A stretch of DNA of 64,000 nucleotides from contig DAISXY010000001.1 of the NCBI GenBank assembly GCA_036825615.1, positions 1 through 64,000 of the forward strand. Direction: 5' to 3'. The first letter of the stretch is position 1. The number at the start of each line of letters is the position of its first letter. A program made the translations under genes and the position numbers. This DNA is from JAICXG01 sp036825615. Its GTDB lineage: Bacteria > Verrucomicrobiota > Verrucomicrobiia > Chthoniobacterales > UBA10450. Positions 34,836-43,532 of this stretch are shown here, piece after piece. The notes under the pieces are model-generated. The model had not been told where the DNA came from and made no database searches. It saw nothing but the letters and a program-made list of their open reading frames with translations.

Positions 34836-34970
34836 TAAAATGACGAAGCTCGAATGGCGAAGGGCGAATGGTGAAGGAGTCGCGCGCTTGGAAGCCGGGA
34901 AGGTAACCGTATTCGTCAGTCGAGCTTCGTTATTCTTTCGTCATTCTAGATTCGGGTTTCGTCATTTCCC
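34836..34970. repeat. Heptad-built intergenic palindrome (copy 3)
   Basis: The left arm has ATGACGAAGCTCGAATGGCG and further GAATGG units. The right arm is built of complements (TTCGTCAG, CGAGCTTCGTT, TTTCGTCATT, TTTCGTCAT). It fills the space between the ECF gene and its kinase, so any transcript covering both would carry this hairpin. Confidence 0.7.
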
Positions 34971-34975
34971 CACAC

Positions 34976-37939
34976 ATGACGCCGGCACGGTTCCAAACGA
35001 TTGAGCAAATCTTCCTTGCCGCGCTGGAACAAGAGCCGGACCAGGTTAGCGCATTCTTAGACACGGCCTGCAACGGTGATGAGGCTTTGCGGCGTGAGGT
35101 TGAAACGCTACTCGCGTCAGATCGAGAAGCGGGCCGGTTTATAGAAAAACCAACTGTCGGTCTGACGGCGAAGATTTTTGAAGATACACAAACCCGTTCG
35201 TTGATCGGTCATACAATCGGTCACTACAAAATTGTTGAAGCAATCGGCACAGGCGGGATGGGCGCGGTCTATCTTGCCACTGACATTGTGGCGGAGCGCA
35301 AAGCCGCGCTTAAACTCCTGCCCTTGCAGTTTACCGGCGATGCCGAGCGACTGAAGCGGTTTGAGCAAGAAGCGCGCGCAGTGGTTGGGCTGAATCATCC
35401 AAATATCCTGACCGTTTACGAAATCGGAGAAGATCACTCGATCCATTACATCGCCAGCGAACTGATCGAAGGCGAGACGCTGCGTCACCGTCTGACGCGC
35501 GGACCGATGAAGTTAAGTGAAGCGGTCGATATCGCTATCCAAGTGACGAGTGCGCTGGCTGTCGCGCATCAGGCGGCAATTGTCCATCGCGACATCAAGC
35601 CCGAGAACATCATGCTCCGGCCGGATGGCTATGTGAAAGTGCTAGACTTTGGAATCGCAAAGCTCGCGGAGCAGGAACTGCCGCCTGCCACGCGGAGAGA
35701 CCAAGCCCTCTTCCTGGTCGAGACTAGTCTGGGATCAATTCTGGGAACGGTTCGCTACATGTCTCCCGAGCAGGCATGCGGAGCGCATGTTGATAAACGC
35801 ACCGACATCTGGAGTCTGGGCGTGGTGCTTTATGAAATGATAACTGGTCATGCCCCATTCAGTGGCGACACCCCAGGAGAAGTCATGACTTCGATCCTTG
35901 AAAAGGAGCCAGCGCCGCTCATGACTTCTAACAGGCAGAGTCCGGTTGAACTTCGTCGGATTATCCGTAGATCACTACGCAAAGATCGAAGCGAGCGCTA
36001 TCAGAGCGCGAGCGAGCTGCTGCAAGCGCTCAAGAACCTGCGGCACAAAGTAGAATTGAAAGCTGCGCCAGTATGGTTGCGCTGGGCGCGATCGCCGATG
36101 GTGCTGGTCTTGGTCTTACTTATGTTTGCCGCTGCGCTGGCAGTTCCGTTCTATCGACGTCACGACCTCGTGACAAGGTTACCGTCAGAGAAGAGCATTG
36201 CCGTGCTGCCATTCCTCGATCTTAGCGAGACAAAAGACCAGGAGTATTTCTGCGAAGGCATGAGCGAAGAGATCATCGGTGCCTTGGCCAAGGTCGAGGG
36301 GCTGCGTGTCGTCGGCCGTACCTCGTCTTTTTCATTTAAAGGAAAGAACGTGAACGCGAGCGAGGTTGGAAAGAAGCTAAACGTTGGGAATGTGCTTGCA
36401 GGAAGTCTGCGACGCGAGGGTGATCGGGTTCGTATTACGGCGGAATTGGTTAACACGCGAAGCGGTTTTCACGTTTGGACCGAAACCTACAACCGGGAGC
36501 TGGCAGGCGTGTTTGTGCTCCAGGATGAAATCACTCGCTCTATTGTTGACGCGCTTAAGATCAGGCTGGCCGGCGCGCTTCCCGCTCAACCCCAACGTAA
36601 CACCGAGGTTTACGATCTTTATCTCCAAGGCCTTTATTTTTCGAACAAGGGCAGCGAAGAAGACCTGCGCAGAGCGCTCAATTTCTTTCAACGCGCCATC
36701 GAGAAAGATCCTGCCTTTTCGCGTGCGTGGACCGGGATCGCAAAGGTTTGGTATTTTCTCGCCGACGTTTACGTCAAGCCGCTCGATGCTTATCCGGCTT
36801 CACGGGACGCAGCCTTGAGGGCAATCGCGCTCGACGATAAAGATGCTGAAGCGCATTGTTATCTTAGCGAAGCGAAGCGTGTCCTTGACTGGGATTTGTC
36901 GGGTGCAGATGAAGAGTTGAAGCGCGCGCTCGAGCTGGATCCTAACTCGGCCCCTGCTCATCTCTTCTCGGGGCTGCATCCGCTCTTTCGCGGCGAGTTA
37001 AAGGACGGTCTCCGACTTATCCTGAATGCTGAGCAATTAGATCCGGTGTCGCCCATCACCAGCTACGTCGCCACCGCTGCCTATCTGGCCAACGATCGTG
37101 TTGATGATGCAATCATCGAAGGCCAACGAACACTCCAACTCGATCCGAATTATTTTTACCTTGATTCCATTCTGGCCGCGGCTTATCGCGAGAAGCAGAA
37201 TTTCCCGGAAGCGATTGCGCTCTACACCAAGGCTCAGGACGCAACCCGTCTGCCGAGTAGCGGCCTTGCCATTACCTACGCGCGCATGGGCCGGCCAAGG
37301 GAAGCCCGAAATATTCTCGCTGCGCTCGTGCAAGCGCGGGAGAAGCGCTACCTCTCGGCGCCCTTGATCGCCGCGGTTTCGACTGCGGTTGGCGACAAGG
37401 AAGAAGCTTTCCGCTGGCTCGAACGCGCCTACGAGGAGCACTCAGGAGTCTTACAGTGGGTTGCGTTTCTGCCCGAATTTCGCGCCCTCCATTCAGACGC
37501 ACGCTTCCCTCAGCTTTTACATCGAATCGGCGCTTCGCAGGACACAGTTTTGGCAATCACCGGGAGCACTCTATCAGAGGTCGCCGATTCGAGCGCACTG
37601 AACCATTTCATCCTCAAAGTCGGAGTAAGGCCCAGGCCTGGCACTCAGAATGGCCACGTGGTCAGGATTAAGGTCGATTTCTATGACCTAACGAAGGATA
37701 ACAGGCTGATACCGACGAACGCCAAGGTCAGCTATAACTGGCTTAGCTCTGGCCGCGACTGGACCGATCCGACTCCGAAGTTACTGGCTGCCACTTACAT
37801 CCGCCCAAAGGGCAAACTGCCGGCACCTGATGAGCGACGATTCGGCGGATTCGTAGTTAGCGTTTATTTCGACGGCGATTTGCAGGATGCGCGTGCAGAT
37901 CCAAAAGAATTACTGACGCTATTCCCAGGGCGGGATTAG
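34976..37939 (+). CDS. Transmembrane Hanks-type Ser/Thr kinase with TolB-like and TPR domains (module 2)
   Basis: The 987-aa paralogue of the kinase at 28026. The N-terminal helical region has RREVETLLASDREAGRF. The kinase domain (~83-350) has GTGGMG (91-96), Lys113, HRDIKPEN (204-211), DFG and SPEQ. The TM helix lies around 374-394 (MVLVLVLLMFAAALAV). The TolB-like domain begins KSIAVLPFLDLSETKDQEYF, and TPR repeats follow (for example AFSRAWTGIAKVWY, ALELDPNSAPAHLF). Unlike module 1, it has an extra C-terminal segment of about 115 residues (ALNHFILKVGVRPRPGTQNG... VVSVYFDGDLQDA), beta-rich and unrecognised. It is directly downstream of the sigma gene. Periplasmic ligand sensing by the TolB/TPR part is inference. 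Confidence 0.92.
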   Translation: MTPARFQTIEQIFLAALEQEPDQVSAFLDTACNGDEALRREVETLLASDREAGRFIEKPTVGLTAKIFEDTQTRSLIGHTIGHYKIVEAIGTGGMGAVYLATDIVAERKAALKLLPLQFTGDAERLKRFEQEARAVVGLNHPNILTVYEIGEDHSIHYIASELIEGETLRHRLTRGPMKLSEAVDIAIQVTSALAVAHQAAIVHRDIKPENIMLRPDGYVKVLDFGIAKLAEQELPPATRRDQALFLVETSLGSILGTVRYMSPEQACGAHVDKRTDIWSLGVVLYEMITGHAPFSGDTPGEVMTSILEKEPAPLMTSNRQSPVELRRIIRRSLRKDRSERYQSASELLQALKNLRHKVELKAAPVWLRWARSPMVLVLVLLMFAAALAVPFYRRHDLVTRLPSEKSIAVLPFLDLSETKDQEYFCEGMSEEIIGALAKVEGLRVVGRTSSFSFKGKNVNASEVGKKLNVGNVLAGSLRREGDRVRITAELVNTRSGFHVWTETYNRELAGVFVLQDEITRSIVDALKIRLAGALPAQPQRNTEVYDLYLQGLYFSNKGSEEDLRRALNFFQRAIEKDPAFSRAWTGIAKVWYFLADVYVKPLDAYPASRDAALRAIALDDKDAEAHCYLSEAKRVLDWDLSGADEELKRALELDPNSAPAHLFSGLHPLFRGELKDGLRLILNAEQLDPVSPITSYVATAAYLANDRVDDAIIEGQRTLQLDPNYFYLDSILAAAYREKQNFPEAIALYTKAQDATRLPSSGLAITYARMGRPREARNILAALVQAREKRYLSAPLIAAVSTAVGDKEEAFRWLERAYEEHSGVLQWVAFLPEFRALHSDARFPQLLHRIGASQDTVLAITGSTLSEVADSSALNHFILKVGVRPRPGTQNGHVVRIKVDFYDLTKDNRLIPTNAKVSYNWLSSGRDWTDPTPKLLAATYIRPKGKLPAPDERRFGGFVVSVYFDGDLQDARADPKELLTLFPGRD

Positions 37940-37980
37940 CTTCTCGCTTAGACGTCATCTCATAAATACGATGCAAGCCC

Positions 37981-38076
37981 GTCATCCCGAGCGAAGTCGA
38001 GGCATCCCGCTAAGTCATCTGTAAGGTCTGCCACGGGATTCTTCGACTCCGCTTTCGCTCCGCTCAGAATGACAAC
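37981..38076. repeat. REP-like paired repeat (overlaps a start codon)
   Basis: The left arm GTCATCCCGAGCGAAGTCGA and the right arm (TTCGACTCCGC, then CGCTCAGAATGACAAC) are inverted around about 38025. The ATG used by the TonB receptor at 38069 is the ATG inside the right arm's terminal AATGACAAC. Confidence 0.8.
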
Positions 38077-41000
38077 ACTATTTTTAAAGAAGACTCCTGA
38101 GATCGCGCTGTGTCTCGCAATCGCGGCGGGTTTCTTTTGTCCCCTGCCCTTGACGTGTGCGCAGAATCCATCGCCGACGCCGCGGCCAACTCCCCGGGCC
38201 GACGTTACCGTCGAAGAAGTTATTGTGACCGGTTCAAACATTCCGACAGCAGATGAAGTCTATCCCAACCCGGTTATTATTCTGAACCGTGACTTGATCA
38301 ATAGCTCCGGTCAAGGTACCAGCACGGAGCAGTTTCTCAAGAGTCAGCCGGTGATGAATGCGAGCGGCATCCCGGTTAGTAACAACGCCGACGCCTCGGG
38401 CGGCCCGAGAGGCGCAGCCTCGGTTTCGCTGCGCGGGTTCGACCCAGGTGCTACCCTCGTGCTTGTCGATGGGCGGCGAATCGCGCCGTTTCCCGGGAAC
38501 GCCGATTCGGGTGCCGGATTCATCGATTTATTGACCCTTCCCATTACGGCGGTCGAGAGCATTGAGATACTGAAAGATGGCGCTTCTACTACCTATGGAG
38601 CCGACGCGGTGGCTGGCGTCGTTAACCTCAAGTTCTACAAGGATTATCGAGGCCCCCAAGTGACCCTGTATTACGGCAACACGCTGGATAAGGATGCTGG
38701 TCTTTACAGTGGCGACATTCTCTTTGGAACAGGCGATGAGAAACTGAGTGTAGTTGGTGATCTCTTCTTTTATCACCACAATTCATTGTTCAACCGAGAC
38801 CGCGGCAACACCCAGAAAGGGAAGTTCCTGAGCGAGAACGCGAGCCCGGCCAACTTTGAGGTCAGCACGGACGTGGCCCTCGCGGCCGGCGCGGTTTTTG
38901 GAACTGCTGGTGTGCCAGGTCAGATACCGTCGGACGCTGACATAAGGATATTCACGACCGCGCCGCTCGGGACTAACGGTCTTGCACCAGTAAGCCAGTA
39001 TATCTATGATACGCACCGAGTCAGAAGCGGGTTCGGTATTCTACCCGGCTTCGATGTCCAGCAGTTCTCGAGTTCCTTTCCGGAACAGGAACGCTGGGGC
39101 GGCTATGTCTCTTTCAGCGATAAGATCTATGGCGATCAGCTCCAACTTTACGGTGACTTTTATTATGCCGACGTAAAGTCGCATGATGAACTGGCGCCCA
39201 CCGCCACCGGCCCTTTCCAGCTCCCTGGGCTGTTTGCGATCTATATCCCGCCGCATGCGCCCATCGCGGCTGGAGCCGAGCCTCCGAATACTCCGACTGC
39301 CGCCGAGGTTGGCGCCCCTCCGGGCGCCTTTAACCCATTCAATCCGTTTGCGCAGTTCATCTCGGGCCGATCTAGTGCGCGTCTTGCCGATTTCGGTAAC
39401 CGATTGTTTGATAACGAAAACGAAGCCTGGCTGAGTACCATCGGCCTAAGAGGAGACAAGCTCTTTGACGGAAGCTGGGGCTATGACGCCGGCTTCCGTT
39501 ATAGCCAAATCCTGAACATTAGTCAGACCCGGGACGCAGATGGCCCTCGATTTGAGCGCATTCTCAACGGCAACGATTCGCTCTTTAATCCGAGCTCACC
39601 TGATTTTATTGGGCAGACGATTCCGTACAATCCGTTCAACGATTTCAGGGTCCCGATCGCAACCAACACACCGTTAATTAACTTCGCTACGCTGCATCGG
39701 CGCGATCTTCTTACATCGAAGCTCGCGACATTAGACCTAAGCATTTACACTACCAGCCTGTTTGATTTGCCTGGCGGATCAGTGGGGTTTTCCCTGGGCG
39801 GTTTTTTCAGCCGGGAAACCTATGAGATCAATCCCGATGACCAAGCTAACCAGGAACTAGGTGTGTTCGGGTTCGCCCCTGTTAAAGCCGGCCGCAAAGA
39901 AGCGGCCTTTTATAGTGAATTAGGCGTTCCAATTTTCAGCCCGGAGATGGCTATCCCCGGCCTTTATTCGCTCGAGTTGAACGCCGGCGCCCGTTTTGAG
40001 GAATTTAGGAATAATGACACAAACGTCCTCGTCCCCAAAGTGGCGCTACGCTGGCAACCGTTTGATGAGCAGCTAACCATTCGCAGCACCTGGGGCGAAG
40101 GCTTTCTCGAGCCCTCGATGACTGAGTTATATGGACCTATAGTTCTTGGTCTCGGGCCCGCGAATCTATTGGGCCAAATTAATCCCGGAGCAACTGTCGA
40201 AGGGCTCCCCAACAAGAACCTTGCTCCCGAAGATGACCGCACGTGGACGGGAGGTTTTGTTTACACCCCGAAGTGGATGCCGCCGCAATGGGGAAGTCTG
40301 ACATTGACGGTTGATTTCTGGGATATCGAGCGCACCGGCCTTGTTGGTAGCGTAGATCCTCAGGTTATAACTGATGAATTCCTCGCGCAGGGAGGTATGG
40401 GTCTGGGGTCGGTCAAGATAATAACCGGTCCGCAGCAGCCTAAACCCGGACAAAGCGCGGTCTTATTCGATCCTGAAGGCAATTTTTTCGGCGTCGCGAG
40501 TCCGCTTCTCAATGGTGGAAAGCAGGACGCGCGCGGGGTGGACTTTGAACTTCAGTACCAAATTCCAACGCCGTTTGGGACATTCACTTCTCTGACTCGC
40601 GCCACTTACCTGGAAGACTTCGTGTTTGCTTTCCCTGGAAGCAAACAAGCGTTCCACGTGGCCGGACGCAGCAACACAGATTTTATCGAGGGCATGTTCT
40701 TCGGACCACCGAGCGGCGGCGACGGTTGGACGCGGTGGAGAGGGATAGAAAATCTTGATTGGACATGGAAGAACTGGGACGTGAATGGGACCGTGCATTA
40801 TGTTGGTGGGTTCCGGGAAGAAGTCTTTAACAAGCAAATCGATACAGTCGAACGGCTCCATTATGTTGAGGCCACCTGGTTCACGGACGCTTCGCTCTCC
40901 TACAGTTCCATCTTCGCCCCGCCTGTAGAGTCCCAGCCTGTGGCAGGCTACTCCAAGGGCAGCGCCAACAACCAGGGTGAGACCTTTGACAGCACAGCGG

Positions 41001-41191
41001 CTTATTCGATGCCCTTCTGGAAAACGATCTTGAATAACACCACCTTCACCGTCGGCGTAAATAATATCTTTGGCCAGGATCCTCCCAAGGAGTTCGGATT
41101 CGAATCTAACGATTTTTTGAATAAATACCCGGGATTCCTATATGATAACCTGGGACGGTTCGTCTATGTTCGAGTGATAAAGAAGTTCTAA
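38069..41191 (+). CDS. Large TonB-dependent receptor
   Basis: An outer-membrane receptor of 1040 aa. The signal peptide (IALCLAIAAGFFCPLPLTCAQ) precedes a proline-rich linker and the TonB-box-like VEEVIVTGSNIP. The plug domain has SVSLRGFDPGATLVLVDGRR, VESIEILKDGASTTYGADAV and AGVVNLKFY. A long barrel follows, with LTIRSTWGEGFLEPSMTELY, and a C-terminus ending FVYVRVIKKF with the terminal aromatic residue expected of an OMP. The size and plug resemble carbohydrate/peptide TBDRs frequent in Verrucomicrobia. The start ATG lies inside a REP-like element and no ribosome site is evident, so the repeat may have replaced the native leader. It follows the kinase of module 2 and may belong to the same inserted segment. 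Confidence 0.92.
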   Translation: MTTLFLKKTPEIALCLAIAAGFFCPLPLTCAQNPSPTPRPTPRADVTVEEVIVTGSNIPTADEVYPNPVIILNRDLINSSGQGTSTEQFLKSQPVMNASGIPVSNNADASGGPRGAASVSLRGFDPGATLVLVDGRRIAPFPGNADSGAGFIDLLTLPITAVESIEILKDGASTTYGADAVAGVVNLKFYKDYRGPQVTLYYGNTLDKDAGLYSGDILFGTGDEKLSVVGDLFFYHHNSLFNRDRGNTQKGKFLSENASPANFEVSTDVALAAGAVFGTAGVPGQIPSDADIRIFTTAPLGTNGLAPVSQYIYDTHRVRSGFGILPGFDVQQFSSSFPEQERWGGYVSFSDKIYGDQLQLYGDFYYADVKSHDELAPTATGPFQLPGLFAIYIPPHAPIAAGAEPPNTPTAAEVGAPPGAFNPFNPFAQFISGRSSARLADFGNRLFDNENEAWLSTIGLRGDKLFDGSWGYDAGFRYSQILNISQTRDADGPRFERILNGNDSLFNPSSPDFIGQTIPYNPFNDFRVPIATNTPLINFATLHRRDLLTSKLATLDLSIYTTSLFDLPGGSVGFSLGGFFSRETYEINPDDQANQELGVFGFAPVKAGRKEAAFYSELGVPIFSPEMAIPGLYSLELNAGARFEEFRNNDTNVLVPKVALRWQPFDEQLTIRSTWGEGFLEPSMTELYGPIVLGLGPANLLGQINPGATVEGLPNKNLAPEDDRTWTGGFVYTPKWMPPQWGSLTLTVDFWDIERTGLVGSVDPQVITDEFLAQGGMGLGSVKIITGPQQPKPGQSAVLFDPEGNFFGVASPLLNGGKQDARGVDFELQYQIPTPFGTFTSLTRATYLEDFVFAFPGSKQAFHVAGRSNTDFIEGMFFGPPSGGDGWTRWRGIENLDWTWKNWDVNGTVHYVGGFREEVFNKQIDTVERLHYVEATWFTDASLSYSSIFAPPVESQPVAGYSKGSANNQGETFDSTAAYSMPFWKTILNNTTFTVGVNNIFGQDPPKEFGFESNDFLNKYPGFLYDNLGRFVYVRVIKKF

Positions 41192-41312
41192 GCACCCCGA
41201 TGACGTTTGAAAATGTTAGCTAAGGCAAAGAAGACGCATTTGTTGCGGCCGAAGCACGAGACGAAACCCTGACTGCTCTCGTTGAAGTTGCCGGAGAGGT
41301 TGCCCTAACGAA

Positions 41313-42950
41313 TCAAGTCTGGATCACGCCGGTGTGAAAACGTGCGCCCTGCGGCGCCGGACGACTAACGTAACCTAACAATCTAACGAGCACGTCGCGC
41401 GTATCGCGCGGTTGAATGATGGCGTCGATCCAGCCGCGGGCGGCGCCGTAGCGGATGTCGGTTTGCTCTTCGTAAGTCTCTTTCACTTTCGCGCGAAGCT
41501 GCTCGAGTTCTTCGGGCGTGGCTTTGCGGTCGCCGCGTTCGCGCGAGCGTTTCAAGACGGAAAAGACGGTGTCGGAAGCCTGGGCCGCACCCATGACGGC
41601 GTAGCGCGCGTTCGGCCAGGCGAGGATAAACCGCGGGTCGTAAGCCTTGCCACAAAGCGCATAGTTACCCGCGCCAAACGAGCCGCCGATCACGACGGTG
41701 ATTTTCGGCACGACCGAATTGCTGACCGCGTTCACCAGCTTGGCGCCGCTACGGATGATGCCGCTTTGTTCGGCATCTTTGCCGACCATGAACCCGGTTA
41801 CGTCCTGGAAAAAGATGATCGGCAGCCCCGTCTGATTGCAATCCATGATGAAGCGCGCGGCTTTATCGGCGCTGTCCGAGTAAATCACGCCACCCATTTG
41901 GATCCCGGCCTTTTTCGTCCGCACCTGCTGCCGTTGATTGGCGACAATGCCGACAGAGTGGCCGCCGATCCGCGCATAACTCGTGACAAGAGTCTTGCCG
42001 TAATCGGCTTTGTATTCATCAAGCGAATCCACGTCGATAATCGAGGCGAGCAGATCGCGCGCATCGTATTGCTTCTGGCCTTCGAGATTGATGAGGTCGT
42101 AGAGGGCGTCGGGATCATTTGCGGCCGGCTTAGCTCTCGTCGCGGCAACGTCTTCCTTCTTCACCTCCGCCTCCGGCAAATGTGCGACTAACGAACGAAG
42201 GCGCTGCAAACATTCGACATCGTCCTTTTCGTAAAAGTCGACCGTCCCGCTGATCTCGGCATGCATGTGCGCGCCGCCCAGTTCTTCGGTGTCGACGATC
42301 TGCCCGATCGCGGCTTTGACTAACGACGGTCCGGCCAGATACAGCCCGCTGCCCTCGGTCATGAGGATCTTGTCGCACAGCACCGGCAGATAGGCCCCGC
42401 CCGCGACGCAGTTGCCCATGATAGCGGCAAACTGCGGAATGCCCGCCGCGGAGATGACAGAGTTATTGCGAAAGATGCGGCCGAAATCGTCCTCATCGGG
42501 AAAGATTTCATCCTGCATCGGGAGGAAGACGCCGGAGGAATCGACCAAATAGATAAGGGGGAGGTTGTTTTCGAAAGCGATCCGCTGGGCGCGGATGATT
42601 TTCTTTGCGGTTTGGGGAAAGAAAGCCCCCGCTTTCACGGTCGCGTCATTGGCGATGATCATGCAGGGCACGCCGGCGACGTTGCCGATGCCAACTACGA
42701 CGCCAGCGACGGGGACCCTGCCCCATTGCTCGTACATTTTGTAGGCAGCCCAGAGCCCGATCTCGAAAAATTTGGCGTCCCGATCGAGCAGGCAGAAGAT
42801 GCGCTCGCGCGCCGGGAGCCGGCCCATTTTTCGTTGCCGGTCGTGGCCGACTTTGCCTCCGCCTTCCCGGAGAATTTCCTCTTCCTGAAGAATGGCCTCG
42901 CAGCGTTGAAGAAGGGCATTGCGGGCGGCAGTATCAGCACGTGAACTCAT
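41313..42950 (-). CDS. Acyl-CoA carboxylase carboxyltransferase (beta) subunit, methylcrotonyl/propionyl type
   Basis: This is the biotin-dependent carboxyltransferase half of an acyl-CoA carboxylase. The 545 aa match the family. The N-terminal crotonase-like domain has GGGKVGHDRQRKMGRLPARE, the acyl-CoA region IANDATVKAGAFFPQTAKKI, SSGVFLPMQDEIFPDEDDFG and MGNCVAGGAYLPVLCD. The C-terminal domain has IGGHSVGIVANQ, FFQDVTGFMVGKDAEQSGII and the carboxybiotin-binding SFGAGNYALCGKAYDPRF with AWPNARYAVMG. The motif set is closest to methylcrotonyl-CoA carboxylase beta (MccB), but substrate choice cannot be proven. No biotin carboxylase/carrier gene is adjacent. Its last 20 codons are duplicated at 30943-31030. 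Confidence 0.93.
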   Translation of the reverse strand: MSSRADTAARNALLQRCEAILQEEEILREGGGKVGHDRQRKMGRLPARERIFCLLDRDAKFFEIGLWAAYKMYEQWGRVPVAGVVVGIGNVAGVPCMIIANDATVKAGAFFPQTAKKIIRAQRIAFENNLPLIYLVDSSGVFLPMQDEIFPDEDDFGRIFRNNSVISAAGIPQFAAIMGNCVAGGAYLPVLCDKILMTEGSGLYLAGPSLVKAAIGQIVDTEELGGAHMHAEISGTVDFYEKDDVECLQRLRSLVAHLPEAEVKKEDVAATRAKPAANDPDALYDLINLEGQKQYDARDLLASIIDVDSLDEYKADYGKTLVTSYARIGGHSVGIVANQRQQVRTKKAGIQMGGVIYSDSADKAARFIMDCNQTGLPIIFFQDVTGFMVGKDAEQSGIIRSGAKLVNAVSNSVVPKITVVIGGSFGAGNYALCGKAYDPRFILAWPNARYAVMGAAQASDTVFSVLKRSRERGDRKATPEELEQLRAKVKETYEEQTDIRYGAARGWIDAIIQPRDTRDVLVRLLGYVSRPAPQGARFHTGVIQT

Positions 42951-43038
42951 CGCGTGGACTTACTTCGCCCCAGGCCCGGAGGCAAGAGCCGGAGGAAAAG
43001 AGGAGGTTACAAACTGCGGCCCGAGGGCGGGCCGGCTC

Positions 43039-43103
43039 CAAGGCGCTGCCAGAAAGGCTCAAGGCGCTTCCAGAAAGGGTCCAGGGCGCTTCCAGAAAGA
43101 TTG
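43039..43103. repeat. Three tandem copies of a 21-22-bp unit
   Basis: The unit is CAAGGCGCTTCCAGAAAGG plus 2-3 bp. Copies begin at 43039, 43060 and 43082, differing at one to four positions. It lies in the 201-bp gap upstream of the carboxyltransferase gene (minus strand), possibly in its leader. Confidence 0.8.
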
Positions 43104-43151
43104 TTCGTTGGAGCCGCGGCACGTCCTCGCACCGCCCGCGTGGCAGGGCGC

Positions 43152-43454
43152 CTAGTAGATATCAACTTCCGAGCGATAACCGGAATCGCCGCGAATCGAG
43201 CGCAGCCGTCGCGCCATGACGCGATCGGATTCCGGACGGTTAATCCGTTCCATCGCCAGCTTGACGAGTAACGGGATCACCGCAAGCGCGCCAACGGAGA
43301 CGAGCGCGATCGCAGTTGCCTGTCGCGCGGGTCGGTTGAGTCGTTCCGCCACCATCATTCCCAGCCCCAGACCGAAGGCTGTGCGCGTGAGCGTCCAGAG
43401 GCTGTCGAGAGGCAGCGGCTCGGTGGTTTTTGGAATGGATAAGGAAATTGACAT
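43152..43454 (-). CDS. Small membrane protein of unknown function
   Basis: This 100-aa protein has two hydrophobic segments, FGLGLGMMVAERL (~27-40, weak) and AIALVSVGALAVIPLLVKLA (~48-67). A basic cytoplasmic tail RVMARRLRSIRGDSGYRSE follows. No family is recognised. It starts at ATG 43454, divergent from manC with 78 bp between. Coding status is supported by the length, the clean membrane pattern and position. Confidence 0.6.
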   Translation of the reverse strand: MSISLSIPKTTEPLPLDSLWTLTRTAFGLGLGMMVAERLNRPARQATAIALVSVGALAVIPLLVKLAMERINRPESDRVMARRLRSIRGDSGYRSEVDIY

Positions 43455-43532
43455 CGCCTACCCTTATACTTCCCAAGGGCAAAAAAAGAAACGGGAAAAT
43501 CCGCACGACCGCTCGCACTCGCACCTCTCCCA

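Noticed and set aside
31021..41312. Genomic island with integrase
   Set aside because: The bracketing repeat suggests insertion, but no integrase, transposase, tRNA or plasmid gene is present, so I report a repeat-bracketed segment and not a named mobile element.
41412..42191. Plus-strand open frame of 259 codons
   Set aside because: Antisense to the carboxyltransferase gene, whose conserved motifs leave no doubt about the coding strand.
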